Notes under the pieces: generated by a model
The model's database searches: none
Seen by the model: only the letters and a program-made list of their open reading frames with translations
What the model was told of the DNA's origin: nothing
Program-made: the position numbers and the translations under genes
In this document: positions 1 through 7,069 of the stretch, piece by piece
Position numbering within the stretch: the first letter of the stretch is position 1
How the letters are laid out: each line of letters begins with the position of its first letter
Source of the DNA: Actinoplanes sandaracinus
Lineage (GTDB): Bacteria; Actinomycetota; Actinomycetes; Mycobacteriales; Micromonosporaceae
Direction: 5' to 3'
Assembly (NCBI RefSeq): GCF_030009775.1
Contig: NZ_JASCTH010000013.1
Location: forward strand, 214,150-278,149
Length of the DNA: 64,000 nucleotides

Positions 1-62
1 CGGGCGCCTGGTTCCCGGCGCAGTTCGCCCAGCTCATGGCGAACGCCTACCCGGCGCTCTGA
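1..62 (+). CDS. C-terminal end of an unidentified protein (partial)
   Basis: The third forward frame is open from the window edge to a TGA at 60-62 and reads as a short tail rich in Ala, Phe and Gln, ending in Tyr-Pro-Ala-Leu. It is followed directly by a strong hairpin, as expected at the end of a transcription unit. Nineteen residues are too few to name a family. Confidence 0.55.
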   Translation, partial: GAWFPAQFAQLMANAYPAL

Positions 63-84
63 TCGGTTCGTCAGGTCAGTGAAC

Positions 85-116
85 GACCGGCCGGTGCTCT
101 CCAGCACCGGCCGGTC
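85..116 (+). terminator. Perfect 14-bp hairpin terminator
   Basis: Arms 85-98 and 103-116 are perfect reverse complements around the 4-nt loop CTCC. The hairpin lies 22 nt after the stop codon of the partial gene ending at 62. No U-tract follows, which is normal for high-GC actinomycetes. Confidence 0.75.
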
Positions 117-139
117 GGCTATTGCAATACAAGTGAATT

Positions 140-799
140 GTGACCTACCGTGGCGGGGTGAAGAAGGTATGGGGACTCGCCCGGTTCGTGGTCGTCTACG
201 AGCTGCGGCTCTGGGCCGCGCTGTTCCGCTGGATCCTCCGGCGTCCAGTCCCGGTCGAACCGGGGACGCTGCGTTTCGCGTACGCCGGCGCGGTCAAGAT
301 GATTTTGATCGCCTTCATCGCGGTCTCCGCCATCGAGATCCCGATCCTGGACCTGATGATTCCGTGGGAGCCGGTCCGGATCGTCGTGCTGGGAGCCGGG
401 GTCTACGGCCTGATCTGGATGATCGGCCTGGCCGCCACCATGTGGGCGTACCCGCACCTGGTCGGTCCGTCCGGACTGCGCATCCGCAACAGCATCACCA
501 TGGACGTCGCGATCGACTGGAAGTCGGTCGCCTCGATCGCGGTGCACCGGCGCTCGATGCCGCCGGGCGGCCAGACCCAGTGGGAGGACGGCGTGCTCTC
601 CCTCGGCATGGGCAGCCAGACGAGTGTCGACGTGCGCCTGACCGCCCCGCTGGTGCTTCCGGTCCGCAAGGCCAAGGGGCAGCCCGCGACCACCGTGCGG
701 TTCCACGCCGACGACCCGGAGGGCCTGGTCGCGGCGGCCATGGCGTTCCTCGCGCCGGCGGACGTGACCGGTCAGCCCTTGGCGGCGAAGAACCGGTAG
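140..799 (+). CDS. Two-TM membrane protein with a cytosolic C-terminal domain, unknown function
   Basis: A 219-residue protein with a GTG start. After a basic, aromatic N-terminal segment, residues about 51-70 and 80-103 form two hydrophobic helices. Residues about 104-205 look like a soluble beta-rich domain resembling the PH-like folds found after two helices in many actinobacterial membrane proteins; that resemblance is an inference from pattern only. No catalytic motif is visible. There is no clear ribosome binding site before 140, so either a leaderless start or the in-frame GTG at 158 is possible. It runs convergently into the DUF3455 gene, and the two 3' ends overlap by 28 bp. Confidence 0.7.
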   Translation: MTYRGGVKKVWGLARFVVVYELRLWAALFRWILRRPVPVEPGTLRFAYAGAVKMILIAFIAVSAIEIPILDLMIPWEPVRIVVLGAGVYGLIWMIGLAATMWAYPHLVGPSGLRIRNSITMDVAIDWKSVASIAVHRRSMPPGGQTQWEDGVLSLGMGSQTSVDVRLTAPLVLPVRKAKGQPATTVRFHADDPEGLVAAAMAFLAPADVTGQPLAAKNR

Positions 800-1419
800 A
801 CCGCCCGGTACGGCACCGCTGTCGTCCCGCCGGCGCAGGATCCGGCCGGGGGCACCCCGCCGACCGTGTCCAGCCGCTGGATGTAGGTGACCTTGCCGAA
901 CACCCCGTCGCCGCGGGTGAGTCTCGCCTTGATCCGCAGCTGTTGGATGCTGTCCGGGTGCTCGGACGCGACCCGGACGACCCCTTCCGGGTCACCCTCC
1001 AGCAGTGAGCCGTCCTGGTCCGACTGCCAGCTCGGGCCGCGGAAGTGCAGGGCGCTCACCTTCTTCACCGGGTGCATGGTGACGCCGGACAACGAGGCGG
1101 CCGGTTCGAGCAGCGCCCAGGCGCCGCCGCGGCACTCGTAGATCTGGACGCCCCTGGCCTTGAGGACCGCGTACGGCACATGCCCGGCGGGCGGGTTCAG
1201 TTCGGCCGGCACCCGCGGGTCGAGGCCGGGGAAGCGGGCGGCCCCGGCGGGTGGCGGAACCGCGGCCGGCGGCCGGTCGGTCCCGGCGAACGAGACGCCG
1301 GTGGGCACGGCGACCGCGATGAGCGCGAGGGCGCCGAACGCGGCGGTGATCTTACTGTTCCGGGTGAATGACGCGTGCCGGTTGACGGGCATGCGCGCGA
1401 CAGCGGGGCGCTGAGTCAC
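772..1419 (-). CDS. Secreted DUF3455 domain protein
   Basis: A 215-residue protein whose N-terminal hydrophobic stretch (about residues 24-46) is a signal peptide or membrane anchor. The rest matches the DUF3455 pattern: a GVQIYEC-type strand early on, a GPSW..DGS segment in the middle, VTYIQR followed by a TxGGxPP turn and a Cys, and a C-terminal VPYxAxYxF end. The GTG start at 1419 has a good GGGGAGG site 5 nt upstream. The function of DUF3455 proteins is not established; bacterial members are exported. The 3' end overlaps the convergent membrane protein gene. Confidence 0.8.
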   Translation of the reverse strand: MTQRPAVARMPVNRHASFTRNSKITAAFGALALIAVAVPTGVSFAGTDRPPAAVPPPAGAARFPGLDPRVPAELNPPAGHVPYAVLKARGVQIYECRGGAWALLEPAASLSGVTMHPVKKVSALHFRGPSWQSDQDGSLLEGDPEGVVRVASEHPDSIQQLRIKARLTRGDGVFGKVTYIQRLDTVGGVPPAGSCAGGTTAVPYRAVYRFFAAKG

Positions 1420-1518
1420 GAAGTCCTCCCCTATGGACGGTGACGCGTTGCCTCACGCTAGTGGCCGCCGGACCGGGGAAGGCCTGTTGTGACCGGAAAT
1501 CACCCGGAGGAAGTGCCG

Positions 1519-2307
1519 CTATCTGGACGAACCGGGCATCCGGTAGAAGCCGGTCGGCATCGCCTGCTCCTCGATCTGCGCCAGCCGAGCCCGCGAGCGC
1601 AGGCGGATGAGCAGCAGCACGCCGAGGAAGACGCAGATTCCGCCGACGATCAGGCCGGGTCCGAGCAGCGTGGTCTCATTGGCGACCAGGGCCGTCTCGG
1701 TCTCGTCGGAGGAGTCGGCGATCACCGCCCCGGTCCGCCTGCCCGCGTTTCCCGCCGGCGTGGTCTTCTCCGGCGTGGCCTTCCCGGACGGGGACGCCGA
1801 CGGGGAGGCGGTGCGATCGCCGCGGACCGTGGTCGTCGCGCCCGCGGCGGTCAGCAATGTCTCCTCCGCGTCGAAGGCCCGCGCCTCGAACTGCACCTGG
1901 CCGCCCGTCGAGTCCTCGGCGGCGACCTGCCAGCGGCCGGTGACCGTACGGCCGCGGCACAGCGTGCCCGGGTCGAGGGCCCGGTCGACGATCGTGGTGG
2001 TGTTGCCCTCGGTGCTGGTGTCCACCGCGAACGGCCCGTCGTCCTCGACCCGGATGACCCGTAGCTGACCGGCGTCCGAGCCGGAGCGCACGAGCAGGAC
2101 CCAGCGGACTTTGCGGCACTGCCGGTTCTCGGAGGTGGCCACGGCCGTCACGGTCGCCGCGGGCTGGCCCGCGGTGATGGTCCCGGGCGCGGTCACCCGC
2201 ACACTGAACCCCGGCACGTCGGCCGCGGCCGGCGCCGTCCATGCCAGCGAGCTCAGTACGGTTCCCGCGACGACCACGCCGATGAGCGCGGTGATCCGGT
2301 GACGCAT
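1519..2307 (-). CDS. Signal-peptide protein with a C-terminal membrane anchor, unknown function
   Basis: A 262-residue protein with a clear signal peptide (residues 1-29, ending in Ala-rich sequence), an extracellular beta-rich domain (about 30-162) with two cysteines (C64, C117) that could form a disulfide, a Ser/Thr/Pro-rich linker (about 163-190), a transmembrane helix (about 215-234) and a short basic cytosolic tail. This is the layout of a wall-proximal surface protein. The ATG start has GGAAGGGGG 6 nt upstream. I do not recognise the extracellular domain. It is transcribed divergently from the redox operon starting at 2691. Confidence 0.75.
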   Translation of the reverse strand: MRHRITALIGVVVAGTVLSSLAWTAPAAADVPGFSVRVTAPGTITAGQPAATVTAVATSENRQCRKVRWVLLVRSGSDAGQLRVIRVEDDGPFAVDTSTEGNTTTIVDRALDPGTLCRGRTVTGRWQVAAEDSTGGQVQFEARAFDAEETLLTAAGATTTVRGDRTASPSASPSGKATPEKTTPAGNAGRRTGAVIADSSDETETALVANETTLLGPGLIVGGICVFLGVLLLIRLRSRARLAQIEEQAMPTGFYRMPGSSR

Positions 2308-2690
2308 GACGATCCCCCTTCCCAGGGCTTACCCTCAGATTCGCCTGCACTACATAGTTCGCCCACGGACCGCGAATGGTTCAGCCGGTGGCCCGCGTCA
2401 CTCACCGCCGGCGCCTTATTTTTTCTTCAGGTCGGCAACCTCTCGGCTGTCTGCGCAGCTCAGCGGCCCTGCGCGGAAAGTAGCCGTGCTGCTACGGAAA
2501 AAATTCCGGTGCTGTTCATCCGAACCCGGGCCAGGCACGTAATCCCGGGAGGACACGGACCGCGGCACGCAGGGGAAAGCTTCGCCACGGACCGGATCCA
2601 GCAGCAGCGCTTGAGCGCGGGGCGTCCCCCACGGACGCCAGCGTCCCACCGCCCATGGGATGTGACCGCACCAAGGAGAACGAGGAGTCC
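2308..2690. other. 383-bp divergent intergenic region
   Basis: This holds the upstream regions of the minus-strand surface-protein gene and the plus-strand redox operon. It is less GC-rich than its surroundings, with short A- and T-runs near 2420 and 2500. A weak inverted repeat (CGGAA, AAAA spacer, TTCCG) lies at 2495-2508. No convincing gene or recognisable promoter consensus was found. Confidence 0.5.
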
Positions 2691-4532
2691 ATGGCCCGCT
2701 CGAAGAACACCAAGGCGACCGCCCCCCGAGTGGCGGTCGACGTCGGATCCACCGGCACGCGCCCGGCGTCGGGGCCCGCGGTGGCCCTGCTCGTCCTGAG
2801 CATTCTGGCCGCCGTGTGGGCCGTGGCGATGATGACCGCTCCGGGTCGTCGCGCCTACTACTACTTCTTCGCCTACGTCGACTACTTCGTGGGCGTCGTC
2901 AGCCTGGTGTCGCTCTCCATCACGATCATGGTCGGTCTGGTCGCCACCGACCGGCTCGTGCTCAGCATCCGCCAGCGCGTGCTGCTCCAGTCCGCGCACC
3001 GCACCACCGGCGTGATCGCGGTCGGCGCCCTGTTCGTGCACGTCTGGACGAAGTTCACCAAGGACTTCATCGGGCTGATCGACATCTTCGTGCCGTTCCT
3101 GGTCGACGGGCCCAACGGCCTCTACGTCGGCCTCGGCACCATCTCCGGATGGATCATGGTGCTGGTCATGTGGTCCGGCATCGCCCGCGCCAAGTTCATC
3201 GGCCGTGGCCGGCCCTGGATGTGGCGGGGCATCCACGCGATCTCCTACCTGATGTGGCCGATCGCCCTGACGCACGGCCTCTCGGCCGGCCGTCCCGCGG
3301 ACACCTGGGTCACCGTCAGCTACGTCGTCTGCGTGCTCGGCGTGCTCGTCGGTCTGGCCGTACGCCTCTCGGTCAGCCTGAACCGCCGCAAGGACTTCGC
3401 CTCGCCGGCCGGAGTCGGCGCCGTGAAGCCGCAGGAGACCGGCAAGCTGCTGCCCACCGCCGCCGCGCCGATCCGTCGCTCGTCGCGCCGGGCCGAGCCC
3501 GCGACCGATCTGCTCGCGCCGGCCGCCGGCCCGTCGGTTCCGGCCTGGAACGAGCCCGTCGCCGGCCCGTCGGTCCCGGCCTGGAACGAGCCCGTCGCCC
3601 GCCCGGTCAGCCCGGCCTGGAACGAGCCGCCCGCGCGTCCGGTCAGCCCGGCGCCCGCTCCCGTCGCCCGTCCGGTCAGCGCGGTGCCCGACCTGGTCGA
3701 CGAGGACTACCCGCCTCGTCGCCGGCCCGAGCCGGAGGCGCCCGCGCCCCGGCAGCGGCGATCCGTCGAGGACGACGAGCGCTACGACTCCCAGACCCGG
3801 CTGTCGCGCCGGGACGTGGAGGAGGAGCTCTACGAGTACGACGACGAACCCGCGCCGCGCGCCCGTGGCGCCCGCTCGCAGGAGATCTACGACGAGGCCC
3901 CCCGTGGCCGTGGCCGCCGCTTCGACGACGACGACGAGCCGGCGCCGCGCCCCCGCCTCCGGGACGAGGTCGAGACCACCGGCGCCCGGATGCGCCGCGC
4001 CGAACTGGAGTCGACCAGCACCCGGATGCGCCGTGACGATCTGGAGTCGACCAGCGTCCGGATGCGCCGCGACGACCCGGCGGCCACCGGCACCCGGATG
4101 CGCCGCGACGAGATCGAGTCGACCAGCGCCCGGATGCGGCGTTACGAGGAGGAGGAGCCCGCTCCCCGCGCACCGCGCCGCGAGCCGGACTACCCCGAGT
4201 ACGACGACCGCCCGCGCGGCCGCCGCCGCGCCGAGGAGGACTACGAGGAGGTCCCCCGCCCCCGGGCCGCCCGGTACGCCGACGAGCCCGCCCCGCGCCC
4301 GGCCCGTGGCGCCCGTTACGAGGAGGAGCCGCCCCGCCGCCCCAGCCGCAGCGAGTTCGTCGACTTCGCGGACGACCCCGCCTACCCGGTGGACGACACT
4401 CCCACTCTGGTCGACACCGGTTCCCGCCGGGCCCGTCGCGGCGAATCCGGCCGCGGTGGCCGGCGCGGCCCCGACGACGGCGACGACGGTTATTTCTCCC
4501 AGCTACGCGGTGACATGAGGGAATCGAATTGA
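2691..4532 (+). CDS. Ferric-reductase-like bis-heme membrane protein with a long charged repeat tail
   Basis: A 613-residue protein starting at the ATG at 2691 (GAGGAG just upstream), not the earlier in-frame ATG at 2655. Residues about 30-230 contain five to six hydrophobic helices. Histidines H103 and H117 (spacing 14) and H182 and H195 (spacing 13) match the paired-histidine pattern that holds two b-hemes across the membrane in ferric reductase/NOX-type domains. No FAD/NADPH module is attached. Instead, residues about 235-613 are a disordered Pro/Arg/Glu/Asp-rich tail with two 12-residue repeat families. The stop codon overlaps the TTG start of the NuoF-like gene, so membrane cytochrome and flavoprotein are probably translated together. 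Its role as a quinol- or NADH-linked electron conduit is inferred. Confidence 0.8.
   Translation: MARSKNTKATAPRVAVDVGSTGTRPASGPAVALLVLSILAAVWAVAMMTAPGRRAYYYFFAYVDYFVGVVSLVSLSITIMVGLVATDRLVLSIRQRVLLQSAHRTTGVIAVGALFVHVWTKFTKDFIGLIDIFVPFLVDGPNGLYVGLGTISGWIMVLVMWSGIARAKFIGRGRPWMWRGIHAISYLMWPIALTHGLSAGRPADTWVTVSYVVCVLGVLVGLAVRLSVSLNRRKDFASPAGVGAVKPQETGKLLPTAAAPIRRSSRRAEPATDLLAPAAGPSVPAWNEPVAGPSVPAWNEPVARPVSPAWNEPPARPVSPAPAPVARPVSAVPDLVDEDYPPRRRPEPEAPAPRQRRSVEDDERYDSQTRLSRRDVEEELYEYDDEPAPRARGARSQEIYDEAPRGRGRRFDDDDEPAPRPRLRDEVETTGARMRRAELESTSTRMRRDDLESTSVRMRRDDPAATGTRMRRDEIESTSARMRRYEEEEPAPRAPRREPDYPEYDDRPRGRRRAEEDYEEVPRPRAARYADEPAPRPARGARYEEEPPRRPSRSEFVDFADDPAYPVDDTPTLVDTGSRRARRGESGRGGRRGPDDGDDGYFSQLRGDMRESN
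3531..3638 (+). repeat. Three 36-bp in-frame tandem repeats (PAWNEP units)
   Basis: Three consecutive 12-codon units, each carrying a central PAWNEP core, start at 3531, 3567 and 3603 in the linker after the heme domain. The first two are almost identical at the base level. Confidence 0.8.
3984..4163 (+). repeat. Five 36-bp in-frame tandem repeats (RMRR units)
   Basis: Units begin at 3984, 4020, 4056, 4092 and 4128. Each encodes a 12-residue block with an RMRR core followed by an acidic stretch and usually ESTS. The result is an alternating basic/acidic disordered tail. Confidence 0.8.
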
Positions 4533-6004
4533 GCACGGCACAGGTCCCCCCGGTCACGGCCATCGGGACCCCGCGGATCACCGCCGGGTTCGACGAGTAC
4601 GGCCGTCTCGACCTCCTGGCCCACCAGGAGGTGCACGGCGGGTTCGCGGCTCTCTCCTCGGGCGAGCTGATCGGCCTCGCCGACCGTATCGAGCTGCGTG
4701 GACGCGGCGGCGCGGGCTTCCCGTTCGCCCGCAAGGTGCGTGCCGTGGTCGACTCCTGCCGCCGGCAGGATCTGCCGCCGGTGATCGTGGTCAACGCCAC
4801 CGAGGGCGAGCCGCCCTCGTGGAAGGACAAGTCGATCCTGACCCGCGGCCCGCACCTGATCCTGGACGGCGCGGCTCTGGCCGCCGCCGCCCTGGACGCC
4901 GAGGAGATCGTCATCGGTGTCGCCGACGACGGCGTCGGCCAGGAGTCCCTGGCCGCGGCGCTGGCCGAGCGGAAGATGCCCTGCCCGACCCGGATCGTCG
5001 TGGTGCCGCACCGGTTCATCTCCGGTGAGGGCGGCGCGCTGGTCCGCGGGATCAACGGCGAGGCGCACATCCCGCCCGGCCGCAAGGTGCGATCCAGCGA
5101 CAACGGCGTGATGGGCCTGCCCACCCTGCTGTCCAACGCGGAGACGTACTCGCAGTTGGCGATCGCGGCCCGGCTCGGCCCGTGGGAGTACAACTCGGTC
5201 GGCATTCCCGAGGAGCCCGGCACGGTCATGCTCACCGTCGGCGGCTCCGCGTCGGCGCCGGCCGTGGTGGAGGCGCCCACCGGCACCCCGCTCATGGAGG
5301 TGCTGGAGATGTGCGGCGCCGACATGGGCCCGGGTCTGCTGGTCGGCGGGTACCACGGCAAGTGGGTGAGCGCCGAACAGGCCAAGACGATCAACATCTC
5401 CCGTAAGGGGTTCGCCAAGGTCGGCGGCACCCTCGGCGCCGGGATGCTGATCCCGATCGGCTCCAAGACCTGCCCGGTCGGCGAGGTCGCCCAGGTCGTG
5501 CAGTACCTGGCCGGCGAGTCGGCCGGCCAGTGCGGCCCGTGCCGGATGGGCCTGCCCGACCTGGCCCGTGCCGTCACCCTGGTGTCGCTCGGCGGCAACG
5601 CGGTCGAGCAGGTGCGGCAGGCGGCCGGCATGGTGAAGGGCCGCGGCGCGTGCAGCCACCCGGACGGTACCTCCCGCTTCGCCCTCTCCGCCCTGGAGGT
5701 CTTCCGCGACGACGTGCTGGCGCACGCCAACGGGGAGGGCTGCGGCAAGCCGGTGCGGGGCATCCTGCCGCTGCCGTACACGGCCGAGAAGGGCGCTCGG
5801 AAGCTGGCCCTGGACTGGTCACGCTGCGACGGTCACGGGCTCTGCTCGGCGGTCGCCCCGGAGATCATCCGGCTGGACCACAACGGCTACCCGGCGTTCC
5901 CGCAGACGCCGCTGCCGCCGTGGCTGGAGAACGGCGCCCGCAAGGCGGTCAACGTGTGCCCGGCGCTCGCGCTGCGGCTCACCGAGCCGACGACGGCCGG
6001 CTAG
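4529..6004 (+). CDS. NuoF-like NADH/FMN iron-sulfur protein fused to a 3Fe-4S-type ferredoxin
   Basis: A 491-residue protein with a TTG start overlapping the upstream stop (GAGGG 7 nt before). It has the NuoF FMN/NADH fold signatures GRGGAGFPFARK (58-69) and NATEGEPPSWKDK (89-101) and the C-terminal iron-sulfur module CGPC (335-338) plus C375. The first of the four NuoF cluster cysteines is Ala at 332, so the cluster has only three of the usual ligands unless C315 substitutes. Residues about 425-483 are a fused ferredoxin with C433-x5-C439 and C477-Pro, a three-cysteine pattern typical of 3Fe-4S ferredoxins. It probably passes electrons between a pyridine nucleotide and the membrane cytochrome encoded just upstream; direction and partner are inferred. 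Confidence 0.85.
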   Translation: MSTAQVPPVTAIGTPRITAGFDEYGRLDLLAHQEVHGGFAALSSGELIGLADRIELRGRGGAGFPFARKVRAVVDSCRRQDLPPVIVVNATEGEPPSWKDKSILTRGPHLILDGAALAAAALDAEEIVIGVADDGVGQESLAAALAERKMPCPTRIVVVPHRFISGEGGALVRGINGEAHIPPGRKVRSSDNGVMGLPTLLSNAETYSQLAIAARLGPWEYNSVGIPEEPGTVMLTVGGSASAPAVVEAPTGTPLMEVLEMCGADMGPGLLVGGYHGKWVSAEQAKTINISRKGFAKVGGTLGAGMLIPIGSKTCPVGEVAQVVQYLAGESAGQCGPCRMGLPDLARAVTLVSLGGNAVEQVRQAAGMVKGRGACSHPDGTSRFALSALEVFRDDVLAHANGEGCGKPVRGILPLPYTAEKGARKLALDWSRCDGHGLCSAVAPEIIRLDHNGYPAFPQTPLPPWLENGARKAVNVCPALALRLTEPTTAG

Positions 6005-6582
6005 TGCGGCCGGGCCGTGCGTCACGCGTACCCCTGCTGGTGTCCCTGACGCTGGCCGCCGGGCTCGCGGTGAGCGGTTGTGCCGCCGAACCGGTCGCGT
6101 CGTCCCCGCCGGCTCCTCCGGCCGGGCCGGCGGCCGCGCCCTCGGGCGCGGCCCCGTCCGCCGTCGCCCCGGTGGCCGTCTCGAAGAACCTCGGCTTCAG
6201 CGGGACGACGGTGGCGGGGCAGAAGTTCGACGCCGCGAGTCTGGCCGGCAAGCCGGCCATCCTCTGGTTCTGGGCGCCCTGGTGCGCGACCTGCGCCAGC
6301 GAGGCGCAGTCACTCGCCGACATTCACCAGGAGTACGGCCAGAAGCTCGGCATCCTCGGCGTCGCCGGGCTCGGCAGCACCGCGGACATGAAGGACTTCG
6401 TGTCCGATTTCGAGCTTGGCGCGCTGCCGCACCTGAACGACTCGGGCGGCAAGGTGTGGAAGCGGTTCGGGATCGCGCAGCAGAGTTGGTACGTGATGCT
6501 CGACAGCCGGGGGGAGATCGTCTTCCGTGGCTACCTGGACGACCTCCAGCTGACCGAGAAGGTTCAGGCGCTCACGGCGTGA
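6004..6582 (+). CDS. TlpA/ResA-like thioredoxin-fold lipoprotein
   Basis: A 192-residue protein with a GTG start overlapping the last base of the previous stop codon. It has a lipoprotein signal with a V-S-G-C lipobox (C26), a Pro/Ala-rich linker (about 30-57), and a redoxin domain with the active-site motif WCATC (93-97) followed by the expected helix. TlpA/ResA-type proteins reduce disulfides or apocytochromes on the outer face of the membrane. Its place as third gene behind a heme membrane protein and an NADH-type flavoprotein suggests that electrons reach this outer thiol pair, but that link is inferred. Confidence 0.85.
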   Translation: MRPGRASRVPLLVSLTLAAGLAVSGCAAEPVASSPPAPPAGPAAAPSGAAPSAVAPVAVSKNLGFSGTTVAGQKFDAASLAGKPAILWFWAPWCATCASEAQSLADIHQEYGQKLGILGVAGLGSTADMKDFVSDFELGALPHLNDSGGKVWKRFGIAQQSWYVMLDSRGEIVFRGYLDDLQLTEKVQALTA

Positions 6583-6630
6583 CCGGCTGGCTCGTCCAGC
6601 GACCTTAACCGTTCCGTCTGCCCGCGCGGC

Positions 6631-6876
6631 TCAGATCGTGCTGCCGGGCGTCGTCTGCCAGGCCGGCTTCTCGGCCGGCATCACGATCCAGAGCACCGGG
6701 TAGATCAGGATCTGGCTGCCCGGGACGACGAACAGGACCAGGACGAACAGCAGCCGGGCGATCCAGGGGTCGAGACCGAAGCGGCGGGCGAGGCCAGCGC
6801 ACACGCCGGCGATCATCCGGCCGTCCTGCGGGCGGACCAGGCCCTGGCGGGCGAGCGAGTCGTGCACGGCGTTCAT
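6631..6876 (-). CDS. PspC domain membrane protein
   Basis: An 81-residue protein consisting of one PspC domain: a conserved MIAGVCAGLARRFGLDP segment (about 21-37), then a hydrophobic helix with a Pro-Gly break. The ATG at 6876, with AGGGA about 8 nt upstream, is preferred over an in-frame start at 6984 that adds 36 residues not typical of the family. Family members are membrane-stress proteins related to phage-shock PspC. It is divergent from the kinase gene. Confidence 0.8.
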   Translation of the reverse strand: MNAVHDSLARQGLVRPQDGRMIAGVCAGLARRFGLDPWIARLLFVLVLFVVPGSQILIYPVLWIVMPAEKPAWQTTPGSTI

Positions 6877-7069
6877 GAGAAGATCCCTGCCTTCACTGGT
6901 GGTGAATCGATGACTCCATGGTGTGCGCCCGGGCGGCGGTCCGGCATCGGGCATGGCCCGGATCCCGGTATCGGGGATCTCCATGAGGCCGCCGCCTATC
7001 CCTACGAAGACCCGGCCCTATACAGTGCGAGCGGCATGACGGAAGGGGCGCGCTGCGGGGGGAACGGGC

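Noticed and set aside
3676..5781. 701-codon minus-strand open frame opposite the redox operon
   Set aside because: Arg/Pro/Ser-rich antisense shadow of the NuoF-like gene and of the repeat tail.
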